Below the pieces are notes generated by a model. It had not been told where the DNA came from, did not search any database, and saw nothing but the letters and a program-made list of their open reading frames with translations. Source: Nostoc carneum NIES-2107 (GTDB lineage: Bacteria > Cyanobacteriota > Cyanobacteriia > Cyanobacteriales > Nostocaceae). Taken from it: 64,000 nt of DNA. A program made the position numbers and the translations under genes. Location of the stretch: NCBI GenBank assembly GCA_002368155.1, contig AP018180.1:4797007-4861006 (forward strand), in the 5' to 3' direction. Below, piece by piece: positions 1-9,530 of the stretch (its first letter is position 1; each line of letters opens with the position of its first letter).

Positions 1-635
1 CTAATGAAATTATGGATAATATGTGATGGGCAAGCTTTGTTGTGGAAAGAATGATTAAACACAAAACTGCCGCCTGGTTTCAGGATACGGAATATCTCAG
101 CTAATAAGTTTCTTAATTGTGCATCTGGTATATGCATAAAAACACAATTAGAAATTACTAAATCCACAGAATTATCTGCTAACGGTAAGATTTCTGCTGA
201 GTTACAAATTATATTAAATTCCGCACCTGGGAAAAAATCGTATTCTTGTTTTACTTTAATTAATCTTCTGAGTAAAGGTTCGGAAATATCAATAGCATAA
301 TATTTTTCACATCTCAGATTTTTATCTTTTGAAAGGTGTAATGGAGCGCGTCCATAACCACAACCAATTTCTAGAATAGAACCAACAGACTTATTCTCAG
401 GAAATTTATTCCATGTGCCGCCTGGTTTACCACCTAGCAAAGTGTAATCTTGTTTAATAGCTGATGTTGCAGCACCCTGCTCAATTTTTTGAGAACCATA
501 ATAAGTCTTACCAATTGCATCCCATTTCTGTTTATGTTCAGTGCTATTTAACTGTTCATAATTTTTGGGAAAATAAATACCATCCCGCAACTGAAAGTCA
601 CTTAGGCTATTTCTAGATTTTTCTAGTTGAGTCAT
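1..635 (-). CDS. SAM-dependent methyltransferase, 3' end cut by window edge
   Basis: An open frame runs from an ATG at 635 leftward off the window (211 codons visible). Class I methyltransferase signs are clear: motif I ILEIGCGYGRA at about residues 87-97, the acidic loop YAIDIS near 113-118, LPLADNSVDLVISN near 150-163 and the post-core LKPGGSFVF near 185-193. The enzyme would transfer a methyl group from S-adenosylmethionine; the substrate cannot be told. About 85 residues precede the fold. It diverges from the FAD oxidoreductase gene at 941. Family is sure, function is not. Confidence 0.85.
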   Translation of the reverse strand, partial: MTQLEKSRNSLSDFQLRDGIYFPKNYEQLNSTEHKQKWDAIGKTYYGSQKIEQGAATSAIKQDYTLLGGKPGGTWNKFPENKSVGSILEIGCGYGRAPLHLSKDKNLRCEKYYAIDISEPLLRRLIKVKQEYDFFPGAEFNIICNSAEILPLADNSVDLVISNCVFMHIPDAQLRNLLAEIFRILKPGGSFVFNHSFHNKACPSHIIHNFI

Positions 636-940
636 AATAAGATTCTTAATCAATAGCTAGCTATTTTTTCTGTTATACTCTTAACTAACTATTAAGTGCA
701 AGTGCTGTTTTATTCAGCTTAATTCATTAAAAATACATTAAATAATTAACAAAATGATTTCTTGTTTAAGAATTCCTTAAAAACGCGGTTGTTTAAGATA
801 AAACTTGTGCTAATTATCTAATTTCTGTGACTATTGCAGGCTAATATGATTGACATTTGTCAGTAATTTTACGATGAAATGTTAACATCGGTTTACAGAT
901 ACTTTAAATTTAATTATAGATAGCAATAGTCGGAGACTAG
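636..940. other. Divergent promoter region
   Basis: This AT-rich spacer lies between the leftward methyltransferase and the rightward oxidoreductase and should hold both promoters. I see no RNA gene, repeat or convincing operator in it. Confidence 0.5.
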
Positions 941-2458
941 GTGGAAATGACAGCAGAGTCACAACAAAAACGGGTAGTTGTTGTAGGTGCAGGTTGGGCT
1001 GGTTTAGGGGCTACCTACCATCTGGCAAAACAAGGATATGATGTGACGCTTCTAGAAGCTGGGCCTTATCCTGGGGGATTGGTTGCTGGTTGGAAAACAG
1101 CAGCCGGACGTTCTGTGGAAGCAGGTATACATGGCTTTTGGTATCCTTACAGAAATATTTTTGCACTCATTAATGAATTAGCAATTAATCCTTTTACAAC
1201 TTGGACTCGTTCTGCTCAATATTCTCCTGCGGGATTAGAAGTAGAATCACCAATTTTCCAAGACTTACCAAGGTTACCCACTCCTTTAGGAACTTTTCTC
1301 TACACTAAATTTCAACGGTTACCATTAATTGACCGTTTGAGTGCCTTACCTTTACTTTATGCTGTAGTTGATTTTGATAATTCTCCTGATGCTTGGCAGC
1401 GTTATGATTTTGTGACAGCGCGGGAATTATTCAAAGATTTTGGGGTCTCAGCGCGACTTTATAAAGAAGCTTTTGAACCGATGTTATTGGTAGGTTTATT
1501 TGCCCCTGGAGAACAATGCTCAGCCGCTGCTACATTAGGAATGTTGTACTTTTTTATTTTGGCGCATCAAGCTGATTTTGATGTTGTTTGGTGCCGAGGA
1601 ACTGTTGGCGAAAAAATATTTAGTCCTTGGGTAAACCGTATTGAAAAAGCAGGTGCAAAAGTATTATCTCAAAAACGAGTTACTGATGTAATTGTAGATA
1701 GTAATAATCGAGCCACAGGTGTAGTTTGTGGCGATGAAGTTTTTGAGGCTGATGCTGTAATTTTTGCTGTTGGTATCACTGGCATGAAGAAAATAGTGGC
1801 TAATAGCAGCAGCTTACAAAATCGCGAAGAATTTCGCAATTTAAATAATTTAGGAGCAATTGATGTTTTAGCAACTCGCTTATGGTTTGACCGTAAAATT
1901 GATATTCCTCGCCCTTCTAATGCTTGCTTTGGTTTTGATGCAACTACAGGATGGACATTTTTTGATTTAAACGCCATCCATGATGAATATAAAAATGAAC
2001 CAGGAACAGTAATTGAAGCTGATTTTTATCATGCTAATCAATTCCTCAATTTAAATGATGAGGAAATTGTGGCTATTGTTCAGCGTTATTTAACAACTTG
2101 TATCCCAGCCTTTCGAGAAGCAAAAGTGATTGATAGAAGTGTAATTCGCCTAGCCAATGCGGTGACTCATTTTGCACCAGGGAGTTATCGCTATATGTCA
2201 CCAGCTACAACTAGTTTTACCAATGTGTTTATGAGTGGTGATTGGATTGTCACCCCTCATGGTTCATGGTCGCAGGAAAAAGCCTATGTTACTGGTTTAG
2301 CTGCCGCAAATTCGGTAATTTCCTATTTAGGAGCAGGTCAGCCAGCTAAGATTTTACCAGTAGAAACAGATGAACCCCACATCCTAGCAGCGCGATCGCT
2401 CAATCAAACAGTCCGTCAATTGAGCAAATCTATCCTACCTAACTTTTGGTTGCCTTAG
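941..2458 (+). CDS. FAD-dependent oxidoreductase, carotenoid desaturase/isomerase-like
   Basis: The N-terminus carries the Rossmann dinucleotide-binding motif (VVVGAGWAGLG, residues 13-23) and the downstream EAGPYPGG typical of the amine oxidase/phytoene desaturase superfamily. Near the C-terminus FMSGDWIV and SQEKAYVTGLAAAN match the second FAD-contact motif. At 505 residues it is full length. The family oxidises or isomerises carotenoids and other hydrophobic amines or lipids at the membrane; the actual substrate cannot be read. Start: GTG at 941 follows GGAG by 5 nt, but the ATG two codons later (947) is also possible. It is a single gene followed by a heptamer-repeat island. Confidence 0.85.
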   Translation: MEMTAESQQKRVVVVGAGWAGLGATYHLAKQGYDVTLLEAGPYPGGLVAGWKTAAGRSVEAGIHGFWYPYRNIFALINELAINPFTTWTRSAQYSPAGLEVESPIFQDLPRLPTPLGTFLYTKFQRLPLIDRLSALPLLYAVVDFDNSPDAWQRYDFVTARELFKDFGVSARLYKEAFEPMLLVGLFAPGEQCSAAATLGMLYFFILAHQADFDVVWCRGTVGEKIFSPWVNRIEKAGAKVLSQKRVTDVIVDSNNRATGVVCGDEVFEADAVIFAVGITGMKKIVANSSSLQNREEFRNLNNLGAIDVLATRLWFDRKIDIPRPSNACFGFDATTGWTFFDLNAIHDEYKNEPGTVIEADFYHANQFLNLNDEEIVAIVQRYLTTCIPAFREAKVIDRSVIRLANAVTHFAPGSYRYMSPATTSFTNVFMSGDWIVTPHGSWSQEKAYVTGLAAANSVISYLGAGQPAKILPVETDEPHILAARSLNQTVRQLSKSILPNFWLP

Positions 2459-2460
2459 CT

Positions 2461-2553
2461 GATTGGGGATTGGGGACTGGGGACTGGGAAAAAGCAGGGG
2501 GGAAATAACAAACACCAATTACCAATTACCAATTACCCAATGACAAATGACAG
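2461..2553. repeat. Composite heptamer-repeat island (STRR type)
   Basis: Tandem GGGGATT/GGGGACT units, then a GAAATAACAAACACC block, then AATTACC units and ATGACAA units. The island fills the whole gap between two convergent genes. The same blocks recur in many gaps of this window. Confidence 0.85.
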
Positions 2554-3882
2554 TTAAGCCACTCGACTAACTTTTTGATGAATGGGAATTTGAATAATAA
2601 ATTCTGTTCCCTGTCCAGGTGTAGATTTACAAGAGAGACAGCCACCATGTTTTTCGACAATAATCTGGTGGCTGATTGATAAGCCTAATCCAGTGCCTTT
2701 ACCAGAAGATTTGGTGGTAAAAAATGGTTCAAATAGCTTTGCTAGGACTTCTTGATTTATACCAGGGCCGTTATCTGCAATGTGAATAGCTACTTGATTC
2801 TTGTCAATCATAGTAGTATGAATTTCTATGCGGCTTGGTTGCTGCTTAATTTCTTCCAATGAACGCTGCTGATTATATTCATCTAAAGCATCAATAGCAT
2901 TGGCAATAATATTCATAAATACTTGATTCAGTTGCCCAGCATAACAATCAATTAGTGGTAACTGACTGTAATCTCTGATTACTTCAATACTAGGATACTC
3001 TGGTTTAGACTTTAAGCGATAATTCAAAATTATCAGTGTGCTATCAATGCCCTCATGAATATTTACAGCATTCATATTGGCTTCATCAACACGCGAGAAA
3101 ATCCGCATAGACTGTACAATATCACGAATACGTTTAGCACCAATATTCATTGAGTTGAGCAGCTTTAATAAATCCTCTTGAATAAAAGTTATATCTACTT
3201 CATCAAGTCCTGTTTGAATACGGGGTGTAGGATGAGGATATTCTTCTTGATAAAGATTTAAAAGATGCAGGACTTCTTGAGTATATTCGTTAGCATGAAT
3301 GAGATTGCCATAAATAAAATTGACTGGGTTATTAATTTCATGGGCAATGCCAGCAACCATCTGTCCTAGGCTAGATAGCTTTTCACTTTGAATTAACTTC
3401 AGTTGCATTTCTTGTAAATCTTGATATGCTTGGCTGATTTCTCCAACTTTCTGCTCTAATAAAGCGTTTTTCTGCTCTAATTTTACTGATAAATCATGTA
3501 ATTTGAGGTGCAATTTAACCCTTGATAAAACTTCTTGCTGTTGGAAGGGCTTGGTAATATAGTCTACAGCCCCAACTTCAAAACCTTTGACTTTATTAGC
3601 TGTATCAGAAAATGCAGTCATAAAGATAACTGGAATATCTTTAGTCACAGGATTAGCTTTTAAGTGATTACAGGTTTCAAAGCCATCCATTTCTGGCATC
3701 ATGATGTCCAGTAAAATCAAATCTGGTATAACATATTTAATCCTTTCTAAGGCTATTTTGCCAGATTTGGCTACGCATACTTCTAAGCCAACTTGATCTA
3801 GGGCATCAGATAGGACACCTAAATTGGCAGAATTATCATCAACAATTAGAACTGTCGCCGTTTGTTCAGTTACCAGAGTCAT
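2554..3882 (-). CDS. Hybrid response regulator / histidine kinase
   Basis: Domain order from the ATG at 3882 (442 aa): receiver domain at residues 10-125 with acidic pair DD15-16, phospho-acceptor D59 in LILLDIMMPEMDGF and the conserved KPF at 111; a coiled coil at about 130-170; a histidine kinase core with H181 in GIAHEINNPVNF; and an ATPase with the NQVFMNIIANAIDAL N-box, DNGPGI and GTGLGLSIS. It has no membrane segment, so it is cytoplasmic. It follows the larger kinase at 3945 by about 60 nt, so the two are probably cotranscribed and may form a relay. An upstream ATG at 3921 is in frame but the extra 13 residues look unlike a receiver N-terminus. Confidence 0.92.
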   Translation of the reverse strand: MTLVTEQTATVLIVDDNSANLGVLSDALDQVGLEVCVAKSGKIALERIKYVIPDLILLDIMMPEMDGFETCNHLKANPVTKDIPVIFMTAFSDTANKVKGFEVGAVDYITKPFQQQEVLSRVKLHLKLHDLSVKLEQKNALLEQKVGEISQAYQDLQEMQLKLIQSEKLSSLGQMVAGIAHEINNPVNFIYGNLIHANEYTQEVLHLLNLYQEEYPHPTPRIQTGLDEVDITFIQEDLLKLLNSMNIGAKRIRDIVQSMRIFSRVDEANMNAVNIHEGIDSTLIILNYRLKSKPEYPSIEVIRDYSQLPLIDCYAGQLNQVFMNIIANAIDALDEYNQQRSLEEIKQQPSRIEIHTTMIDKNQVAIHIADNGPGINQEVLAKLFEPFFTTKSSGKGTGLGLSISHQIIVEKHGGCLSCKSTPGQGTEFIIQIPIHQKVSRVA

Positions 3883-3944
3883 ACAACCTCTAGGACGTGT
3901 GGGAACCCATAAAAGACACAATTAATTATGTCTTTTGGTGTTTG

Positions 3945-6185
3945 TCAAAGCTTTGACTTATCAGATTGAATGAGTGCCAAGATATCTTGGTCTTGATATC
4001 CTGTTGCTAGTTCATGCAGCTTTTTCGCAAAGGGGATATATTTTTTATCCATCTGCTCAATTAATGCTGCTTGTTTAATAATTCCCTTAAAGTTACCTTT
4101 CATTACCAACTTGCACAGAGTTTCTAGTTCTACTATGGGTGGAGCAATTAGCTCAGTATGATCTAGCTCTAGCTGATATTCATTTTTCTGCTCTTCATAA
4201 AGCCACTCTAGATGCAGATGTTGCTGCAATTTTTGCAAGAGAGTTGTTGCCTGTACTGGTTTAGGTAGAAAATCATTTCCGCCTACTTCAATGCTGCGAT
4301 GTTGATCGCTTTCAAACACACTTGCTGACGACACAATTATCACAATATCTTTGAATGTTTCTGACTTACGGATGCGCTGGATCAAAGTAAAGCCATCGAT
4401 TTCTGGCATTAATAAGTCAGTCAGGACAATATCTGGTTGAAATTCCCAAACTTTCAGCCAACCTTCTTGTCCATTGACGGCTTCCGCTACCTCAAAACCA
4501 ATGGGGCTGAGTAAATTCGCAATTACTGAGCGATTTGCCCATTTATCATCCACAATCAAAATTTTAGGACGACAGTTTTTAATACCAATAATTTGTCCCT
4601 TATCATCAATTTGAGATGTTTTTACCCACTCATCAGCTTCAGGTAAATTGACATCAAACCAGAAAATACTCCCTACATTGATTTGACTTTCAACCTCAAT
4701 AGTGCTTCCCATTAATTCGACAATTTTTTGGCTGATTGCCAATCCCAAACCAGTACCCTCTGTTTGTCGCCGATGATTGCCTACTTGTTCAAAGGGTTGA
4801 AAAATCACTTGGAGTTTTTCTTGGGGAATACCTATACCGCTATCACGGACTTGAAAGCGAATTTTTCCCTCTGAAGCATAGCTCACGGTCAAAGTTACGC
4901 TACCTGTATCGGTAAATTTAATAGCGTTGCTGAGAAGATTAATTAACACTTGCCGTAAACGTTTTTCATCAGCATGAATGCCAATAGGTAATTCCGCAGC
5001 TAATTGATATTGAAAGTGAATATTTTTGAGTTCGGCACGAATGCGGCACATTTCTGCTACGCCTTGCAAAAATGCTGGTAAGTGGAAATCCGTAGGTGTA
5101 AGTTCCAGTTTTTGGGCTTCGATTTTTGACAAATCCAAAATGTCATTAATTAAAGTCAGCAAATGCGAACCACATTGGTAAATGACATCAATACGCGATC
5201 GCTCTTTTTCATCTAAGTATTGGGAACGTTGCAGAATTTGGGCATAGCCTAAAATACCGTTGAGGGGAGTCCGCAATTCATGGCTCATATTGGCGAGGAA
5301 TTCGCTTTTGGCATAACTCGCTGCTTCTGCGGCTTCTTTAGCTTTAGCTAGGGCGATTTCAGATTGTTTGCGCTCAGTAATATTTCTTGTTATGGCAATA
5401 ATCCCTTGAATTGTGCCTTTAGCATCACGCCAAGGAGCCTTAGTAGTCAGAAAAATTCCCTGAAAGTTATCAGCAGACATTTCTTCTTCGTAAGTCTCTG
5501 TTACTCCTGTTGCCAAAATCTGGCGGTCTTTGGCCATGATTTCCTTAGCTGCATCAGGCGGTAATACTGCTGTATCGTCTTTACCAATAATCTCGTTGAT
5601 GGGCTTACCAAATAATTTAGCTAAATTGGTGTTGAGAGCAACATGACGACCTTGGCAATCTTTAACCACAATCAAGTCTGGTGTACTTTCCAAAATAGAA
5701 TGCAACAGCGTATTCCTAGCGCGGAGGTCTGCTTCAGTTTGTTTGCGCTGTGTAATATTTTCACTAAACATTACCAGCCCACCAATTTCACCACTAGCCT
5801 CATGCCAAGGACGTATTAACCAGCGTACCCACTCAATAGAACCATCTGCACGTAAATATTGGTCTTCATCTCGTTGTGCGATCGCCCCCGCTAAACACTG
5901 TTGATGAATCTGCTTCCATTCTTCGGGGATATCAGGAAACACATCGTAGTGACAGCTTCCAATTACGTCATCAGTTAGGTGATAACTTTCTAGCCATTTG
6001 CGGTTCACTGCCAAATAGCGCATTTCCCGATTTAAAATAACCATCGCGACAGGACTATAATCAATAGCCTGTTGCAAATAGGTTGTGTTCTCACAGGAAG
6101 CAATGTCTGTCAGATTACACCCAATCATATTAATGTTCGCTCCCAAAATTGTCTGGGGGTTGTCAGATGAGAATTGTTGGTTCAT
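3945..6185 (-). CDS. PAS-PAS hybrid sensor histidine kinase with receiver
   Basis: 746 aa from the ATG at 6185 (an in-frame start at 6245 would add 20 residues). Two PAS domains, about residues 30-150 and 158-275, each end in the NITxRKQ linker. Then come a dimerisation domain with H302 in NMSHELRTPLNG, an ATPase with NLLSNAIKFT, DSGIGI and GTGLGLAIS, and a C-terminal receiver with D590 in VLTDLLMPEIDGF. The last 80 residues (ELETLCKL...IPFAKKL) are the tail often seen on cyanobacterial hybrid kinases. There is no transmembrane segment. The signal sensed is unknown. It is the first gene of a two-gene leftward unit. Confidence 0.92.
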   Translation of the reverse strand: MNQQFSSDNPQTILGANINMIGCNLTDIASCENTTYLQQAIDYSPVAMVILNREMRYLAVNRKWLESYHLTDDVIGSCHYDVFPDIPEEWKQIHQQCLAGAIAQRDEDQYLRADGSIEWVRWLIRPWHEASGEIGGLVMFSENITQRKQTEADLRARNTLLHSILESTPDLIVVKDCQGRHVALNTNLAKLFGKPINEIIGKDDTAVLPPDAAKEIMAKDRQILATGVTETYEEEMSADNFQGIFLTTKAPWRDAKGTIQGIIAITRNITERKQSEIALAKAKEAAEAASYAKSEFLANMSHELRTPLNGILGYAQILQRSQYLDEKERSRIDVIYQCGSHLLTLINDILDLSKIEAQKLELTPTDFHLPAFLQGVAEMCRIRAELKNIHFQYQLAAELPIGIHADEKRLRQVLINLLSNAIKFTDTGSVTLTVSYASEGKIRFQVRDSGIGIPQEKLQVIFQPFEQVGNHRRQTEGTGLGLAISQKIVELMGSTIEVESQINVGSIFWFDVNLPEADEWVKTSQIDDKGQIIGIKNCRPKILIVDDKWANRSVIANLLSPIGFEVAEAVNGQEGWLKVWEFQPDIVLTDLLMPEIDGFTLIQRIRKSETFKDIVIIVSSASVFESDQHRSIEVGGNDFLPKPVQATTLLQKLQQHLHLEWLYEEQKNEYQLELDHTELIAPPIVELETLCKLVMKGNFKGIIKQAALIEQMDKKYIPFAKKLHELATGYQDQDILALIQSDKSKL

Positions 6186-6652
6186 GGTGAATCCTGACGT
6201 TCTGCGGTATAGAGCTTCTATGCGATCGCGCTGAGGATTGCACACCTGAAGTTTTGAACTTAAACCCTAGTTTGGGTGTTCTTCAAATAGAGTTTGCTGT
6301 CAACTCGCAAAGATAAGTCTATTTCCATTGAATCTAAATATACTGATGGTCGGGAACCGAGTAAAAACGGAAATAGTCAGATCTGTACTCTCATCTATGA
6401 CTATAAAACACCGATATTTTTAATTTTTCTGGGATTCAAGCACTGTAAATTTACGGCTATCAGCAAAATATCATATCAGCCTCATCCGTAAAATTTTGGA
6501 TTCAATATCCAGTAATACTATAAAATTATACCTATTTTTATCTGGAATTCATTCCCAGGTAGGATGGCACAGAAAAGGTATTGATGCCTGTTCATGATTT
6601 CTCGTTTTCTGCTGCACTCACTCTGCAAAGAGTAAAAATGCTTACAAAAACT

Positions 6653-6694
6653 CAGCAGTTTATCCCACCCTTGAAGACGTGGGATAAACTGCTG
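6653..6694. repeat. Perfect 16-bp inverted repeat (hairpin)
   Basis: CAGCAGTTTATCCCAC at 6653-6668 is exactly complementary to 6679-6694, with a 10-nt loop. No T-run follows on either strand, so it is not a classic terminator. It could be an RNA structure or part of a small palindromic mobile repeat. Confidence 0.8.
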
Positions 6695-6702
6695 TCCACA
6701 AA

Positions 6703-6749
6703 CTTGGGGCATGGAGAATAAAGCATTGGTAGCTTTTTCCATACCCAAG
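6703..6749. repeat. Second inverted repeat next to the first
   Basis: CTTGGG plus ATGGA at 6703-6715 pairs with TCCAT plus CCCAAG at 6738-6749, with a small internal loop. It starts 8 bases after the previous hairpin, making a tandem of two structures. Confidence 0.65.
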
Positions 6750-6773
6750 TTCCTATTTTTTCAGGCAGGAATC

Positions 6774-7220
6774 TTAAAGTTGTCTAACTCTTTGCCTTGT
6801 ATATCGCCCATCCAGTCCTAGTTTGATCCAACTCAGACATTCGTATTCTGAATTGAATAATTTTGGTGCTGCAATATTATTCAATAACTCTGGTGGGTAG
6901 TGGTCGTAAAAATATTTACCCTCCTGTTGGGAGACAATAATTAAATTGTGATGGTATATGTAGCGAGATTTAAAACTATCACCGCTACTGATAAACTCTG
7001 ACTGATTGTCAATATGTTCTTTGGCAATATCAATGATATTACTGATACTACTGCCATAAATTCCCGCTGGATTTTCTGTTTTGTGAAATTGGCTATTATT
7101 ACCGATCTCTGCCAATAGTTTATAGGAATAAATTTCGTAATTATCGGCTTTGCCAAAAACAAACGGAATGATGAGATATCCTTTATATGACACTGAGCTT
7201 TCATAAAGAAGACGACTCAT
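6774..7220 (-). CDS. Hypothetical protein
   Basis: I do not recognise this 148-residue protein. The start is well fixed: AAAGGAGG at 7226-7233 lies 5 nt before the ATG at 7220, a near-perfect ribosome binding site; a longer frame from 7265 would put that site inside the gene. The sequence is soluble and rich in Tyr, Ile and Asn, with no signal peptide, membrane span or known catalytic motif. It is a single leftward gene bounded by hairpins on the downstream side. Confidence 0.7.
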   Translation of the reverse strand: MSRLLYESSVSYKGYLIIPFVFGKADNYEIYSYKLLAEIGNNSQFHKTENPAGIYGSSISNIIDIAKEHIDNQSEFISSGDSFKSRYIYHHNLIIVSQQEGKYFYDHYPPELLNNIAAPKLFNSEYECLSWIKLGLDGRYTRQRVRQL

Positions 7221-8065
7221 CTCAACCTCCTTTGGTATAAGTGCTTCCTGATAACTTGCCTCCATTACATCCCTACTAACAGTCGGTATATTACTGTTAA
7301 TCAGCGGACTAATGTTTATATTTGATTTGTTGTTTTGCCAAGGGGGTTATCACCCCTTTTTTATAAAATTAGATGTGATAGAGGCTGCCAGAAAATTATT
7401 GCAACCTCAATTATCGCTTTTTTTGAAATGCATAATTATGAAATATATTGCAAAAGTCAAAAAATCATGAATATCATCCTTTAGATAGATATAGGATCTC
7501 AAGTTATATTGGATTTTTTAATGCTATGTATATATTTATTCTCTGATTTTCAGTCTTACAACCTCTGTTACCTATATAGATAAGTAATTTCTGCTAATTC
7601 AATCGGATTTCTATATACCTTTTTCAAGGTAAAATTTCAGCAGATTTTTTATTATTAGAGCTAAAAATTAAACACTCTTGTAGCTATAGCACATAAAGCT
7701 AACAATTGATTACTGATCATGATATCTGCGTTGAACTCAGCTAATCAGCATTTAATGCGTATCATTCGGACGAGCTGCCCACCTGACAAGATTTTCATTC
7801 AATTTCGAGGAATTGATTGCGATCGCTCTTGCTTAGCTGACTGTGGTGATGATTTGGCATTCTCCGCTTTTACCTTTAATCCCAGAGTCCTTAACTACAG
7901 AGTCTTGACAGCCTTGATCGGTAGCTAGGCAAAATTAATTACCACAATGCTCTTGCGAATACAGCATCAGAGCTGCTCTACGAGAGGCTGTGCCAATGCC
8001 TAGCGCGCATCGCCATGACTGTAAATATTTTTGCTCATCTACTGACCTGTATCTTCATACCAAAT
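7221..8065. other. Long spacer upstream of phoX
   Basis: About 850 bases without a supported gene. It holds a hairpin-plus-T-run at 7340-7362 and, near 7975-8020, a motif (CTACGAGAGGCTGTGCCAA) that looks like a dispersed cyanobacterial repeat. A 69-codon frame at 7719 has no ribosome site or recognisable product. Confidence 0.5.
7340..7362 (+). terminator. Rho-independent terminator without an obvious gene
   Basis: AAGGGG and CCCCTT enclose a 7-nt loop and are followed by TTTT on the + strand. Nothing coding on the + strand ends here, so it may close a short RNA starting near 7266; that stretch has a further AACAGT/ACTGTT hairpin. Confidence 0.6.
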
Positions 8066-8095
8066 CTTAACCAAGCCTTATTTATTTATTAAAAA
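8066..8095 (+). promoter_or_regulatory. Putative Pho box upstream of phoX
   Basis: CTTAACCA (8066-8073), CTTATTTA (8077-8084) and ATTAAAAA (8088-8095) are three octamers separated by exactly 3 nt. The cyanobacterial Pho box is described as tandem PyTTAAPyPy(T/A) octamers with 3-nt spacers: the first copy is a perfect match, the second 7/8, the third weak. It lies about 50 nt before the phoX start. Inference: SphR/PhoB-type control by phosphate starvation. Confidence 0.6.
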
Positions 8096-8141
8096 ACAAT
8101 TTTTATTTTTAGACCACTGGTATGTTGCTGAAGCGTTTCTA

Positions 8142-9530
8142 ATGAACTTATCAAGACGTAATTTCTTTAAGGTGGCTGGTGCAAGTGCTGTTGGTGTGAC
8201 GATGCTTTCTCCTTTAGAAGCCTTGTATGCAGGAGCAGCCAAAGGTAAAGTTGCTAACGGAATTGGCTATGGCCCCCTAGAGGCAAAGCTACCTCAAAAT
8301 GCAGATGAACTAGTTGATGTTGTGTTTGGTGGAATTAACTTAGGTAACCAACCACTGTTAGAACTTCCTCCTGGTTTTAAATACACTGCCATATCCTATA
8401 CAGGTCAACGTATGGATGATGGGGCATTGGTAGCAAGTAATCATGATGGAATGGCTGCTTTTGAGGGCCGTAATAGAAACAGCACAATTTTAGTACGAAA
8501 TCATGAGGTCAGCGCTAATGGTTCTAATCCGATCATTGGATTGCCACGATATGACCAAATTGGCGGGGGAACAACGACTATTATTGTTGGGCCTGATCGG
8601 CGAGTGAAGAAGCAATTTGTTTCTCTATCAGGAACTATTCGTAATTGTGCTGGTGGGCCGACTCCTTGGGATTCTTGGATTAGTTGTGAAGAGAATCTGA
8701 CTCTTCCTACACCTGGTGGAGCTAGCAAAAAGCATGGCTATAACTTTGAAGTTCCAGCAACAGAGAATATTCAGATTGCCGATCCGATTCCCCTAGTAGC
8801 AATGGGCCGTTTTAATCACGAAGCTGTTGCTGTTGATCCGAAGACTGGATGGATTTATCAAACAGAAGATGATGGAAGTAGTTGTTTTTATCGCTTCCGT
8901 CCTCATGTCCGTCCTACTAGATATGGTGATCTGCAAAAGCGTGGTGCGGGAGTACTAGAGGCGCTAGTAGTTAAAGGAAAACCTAGACTTAATACCAGCA
9001 AAGAGTTCCCTGTCACTCAATCAAAATCAGTTGAAGTTGAGTGGGTAACGATAGATAATGTTGACCCTAATGACAATTCTTTTGCTAGTTCCGTGCGGGG
9101 TCAAGGACAAGCTAAGGGTGCAGCCATTTTCTCACGCGGTGAAGGCGCTTGGTATGGTGATGGCAATATCTATTTTACCTGTACCAATGGTGGGGCTGTA
9201 GGACAAGGGCAGGTTTTTGCTTATAATCCCAGAAAAAACACTCTTACCCTAGTTGTTGAGTCTCCCGCAGAGAACATACTGAATTTCCCTGATAACATTA
9301 CCGTGGCTCCATTTGGGGATCTCTTTTTATGTGAAGACGGTAGCAATACTGAATACGTGATTGGCGTTAACCAAAAGGGCGAATTGTATCGCTTTGCCGC
9401 AAATGCTATTAACGGTAGTGAATTTGCTGGGGCTTGCTTCTCACCTGATGGACGTACAATGTTTGTCAATATCCAAGATCCTGGAATTACCTGTGCAATT
9501 TGGGGCCCTTGGAATAGAAAACGAGCATAA
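8142..9530 (+). CDS. phoX: PhoX-family (DUF839) phosphatase, Tat-exported
   Basis: The N-terminus SRRNFFKVAGASAVG (residues 4-18) is a twin-arginine signal, so the folded metalloenzyme would be exported to the periplasm. The body fits the PhoX/DUF839 beta-propeller family: NHDGMAAF, RNHE, the SCEEN segment, GRFNHEAVAVDP and the YQTEDD run are conserved metal- and phosphate-binding stretches. The reaction is release of phosphate from organic esters. At 462 aa it is in the short subclass of this family rather than the roughly 600-700-aa type. The Pho box just upstream supports a phosphate-scavenging role. A phytase-like or other propeller activity cannot be excluded. Confidence 0.85.
   Translation: MNLSRRNFFKVAGASAVGVTMLSPLEALYAGAAKGKVANGIGYGPLEAKLPQNADELVDVVFGGINLGNQPLLELPPGFKYTAISYTGQRMDDGALVASNHDGMAAFEGRNRNSTILVRNHEVSANGSNPIIGLPRYDQIGGGTTTIIVGPDRRVKKQFVSLSGTIRNCAGGPTPWDSWISCEENLTLPTPGGASKKHGYNFEVPATENIQIADPIPLVAMGRFNHEAVAVDPKTGWIYQTEDDGSSCFYRFRPHVRPTRYGDLQKRGAGVLEALVVKGKPRLNTSKEFPVTQSKSVEVEWVTIDNVDPNDNSFASSVRGQGQAKGAAIFSRGEGAWYGDGNIYFTCTNGGAVGQGQVFAYNPRKNTLTLVVESPAENILNFPDNITVAPFGDLFLCEDGSNTEYVIGVNQKGELYRFAANAINGSEFAGACFSPDGRTMFVNIQDPGITCAIWGPWNRKRA

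Larger units (their letters stand above)
6246..6773. other. Non-coding spacer with two strong hairpins
   Basis: About 530 bases lie between the kinase start and the end of the next leftward gene. Short frames here have no codon-use or homology support. The right half holds two strong inverted repeats, listed separately. Confidence 0.5.

Noticed and set aside
6294-6748. Short frames on both strands between the kinase and the 6774 gene
   Set aside because: The products have no family features and one simply reads through the two hairpins.
7719-7928. 69-codon + strand frame in the phoX upstream spacer
   Set aside because: No ribosome site, no recognisable product, and it contains a HIP1-like site and repeat-like DNA.
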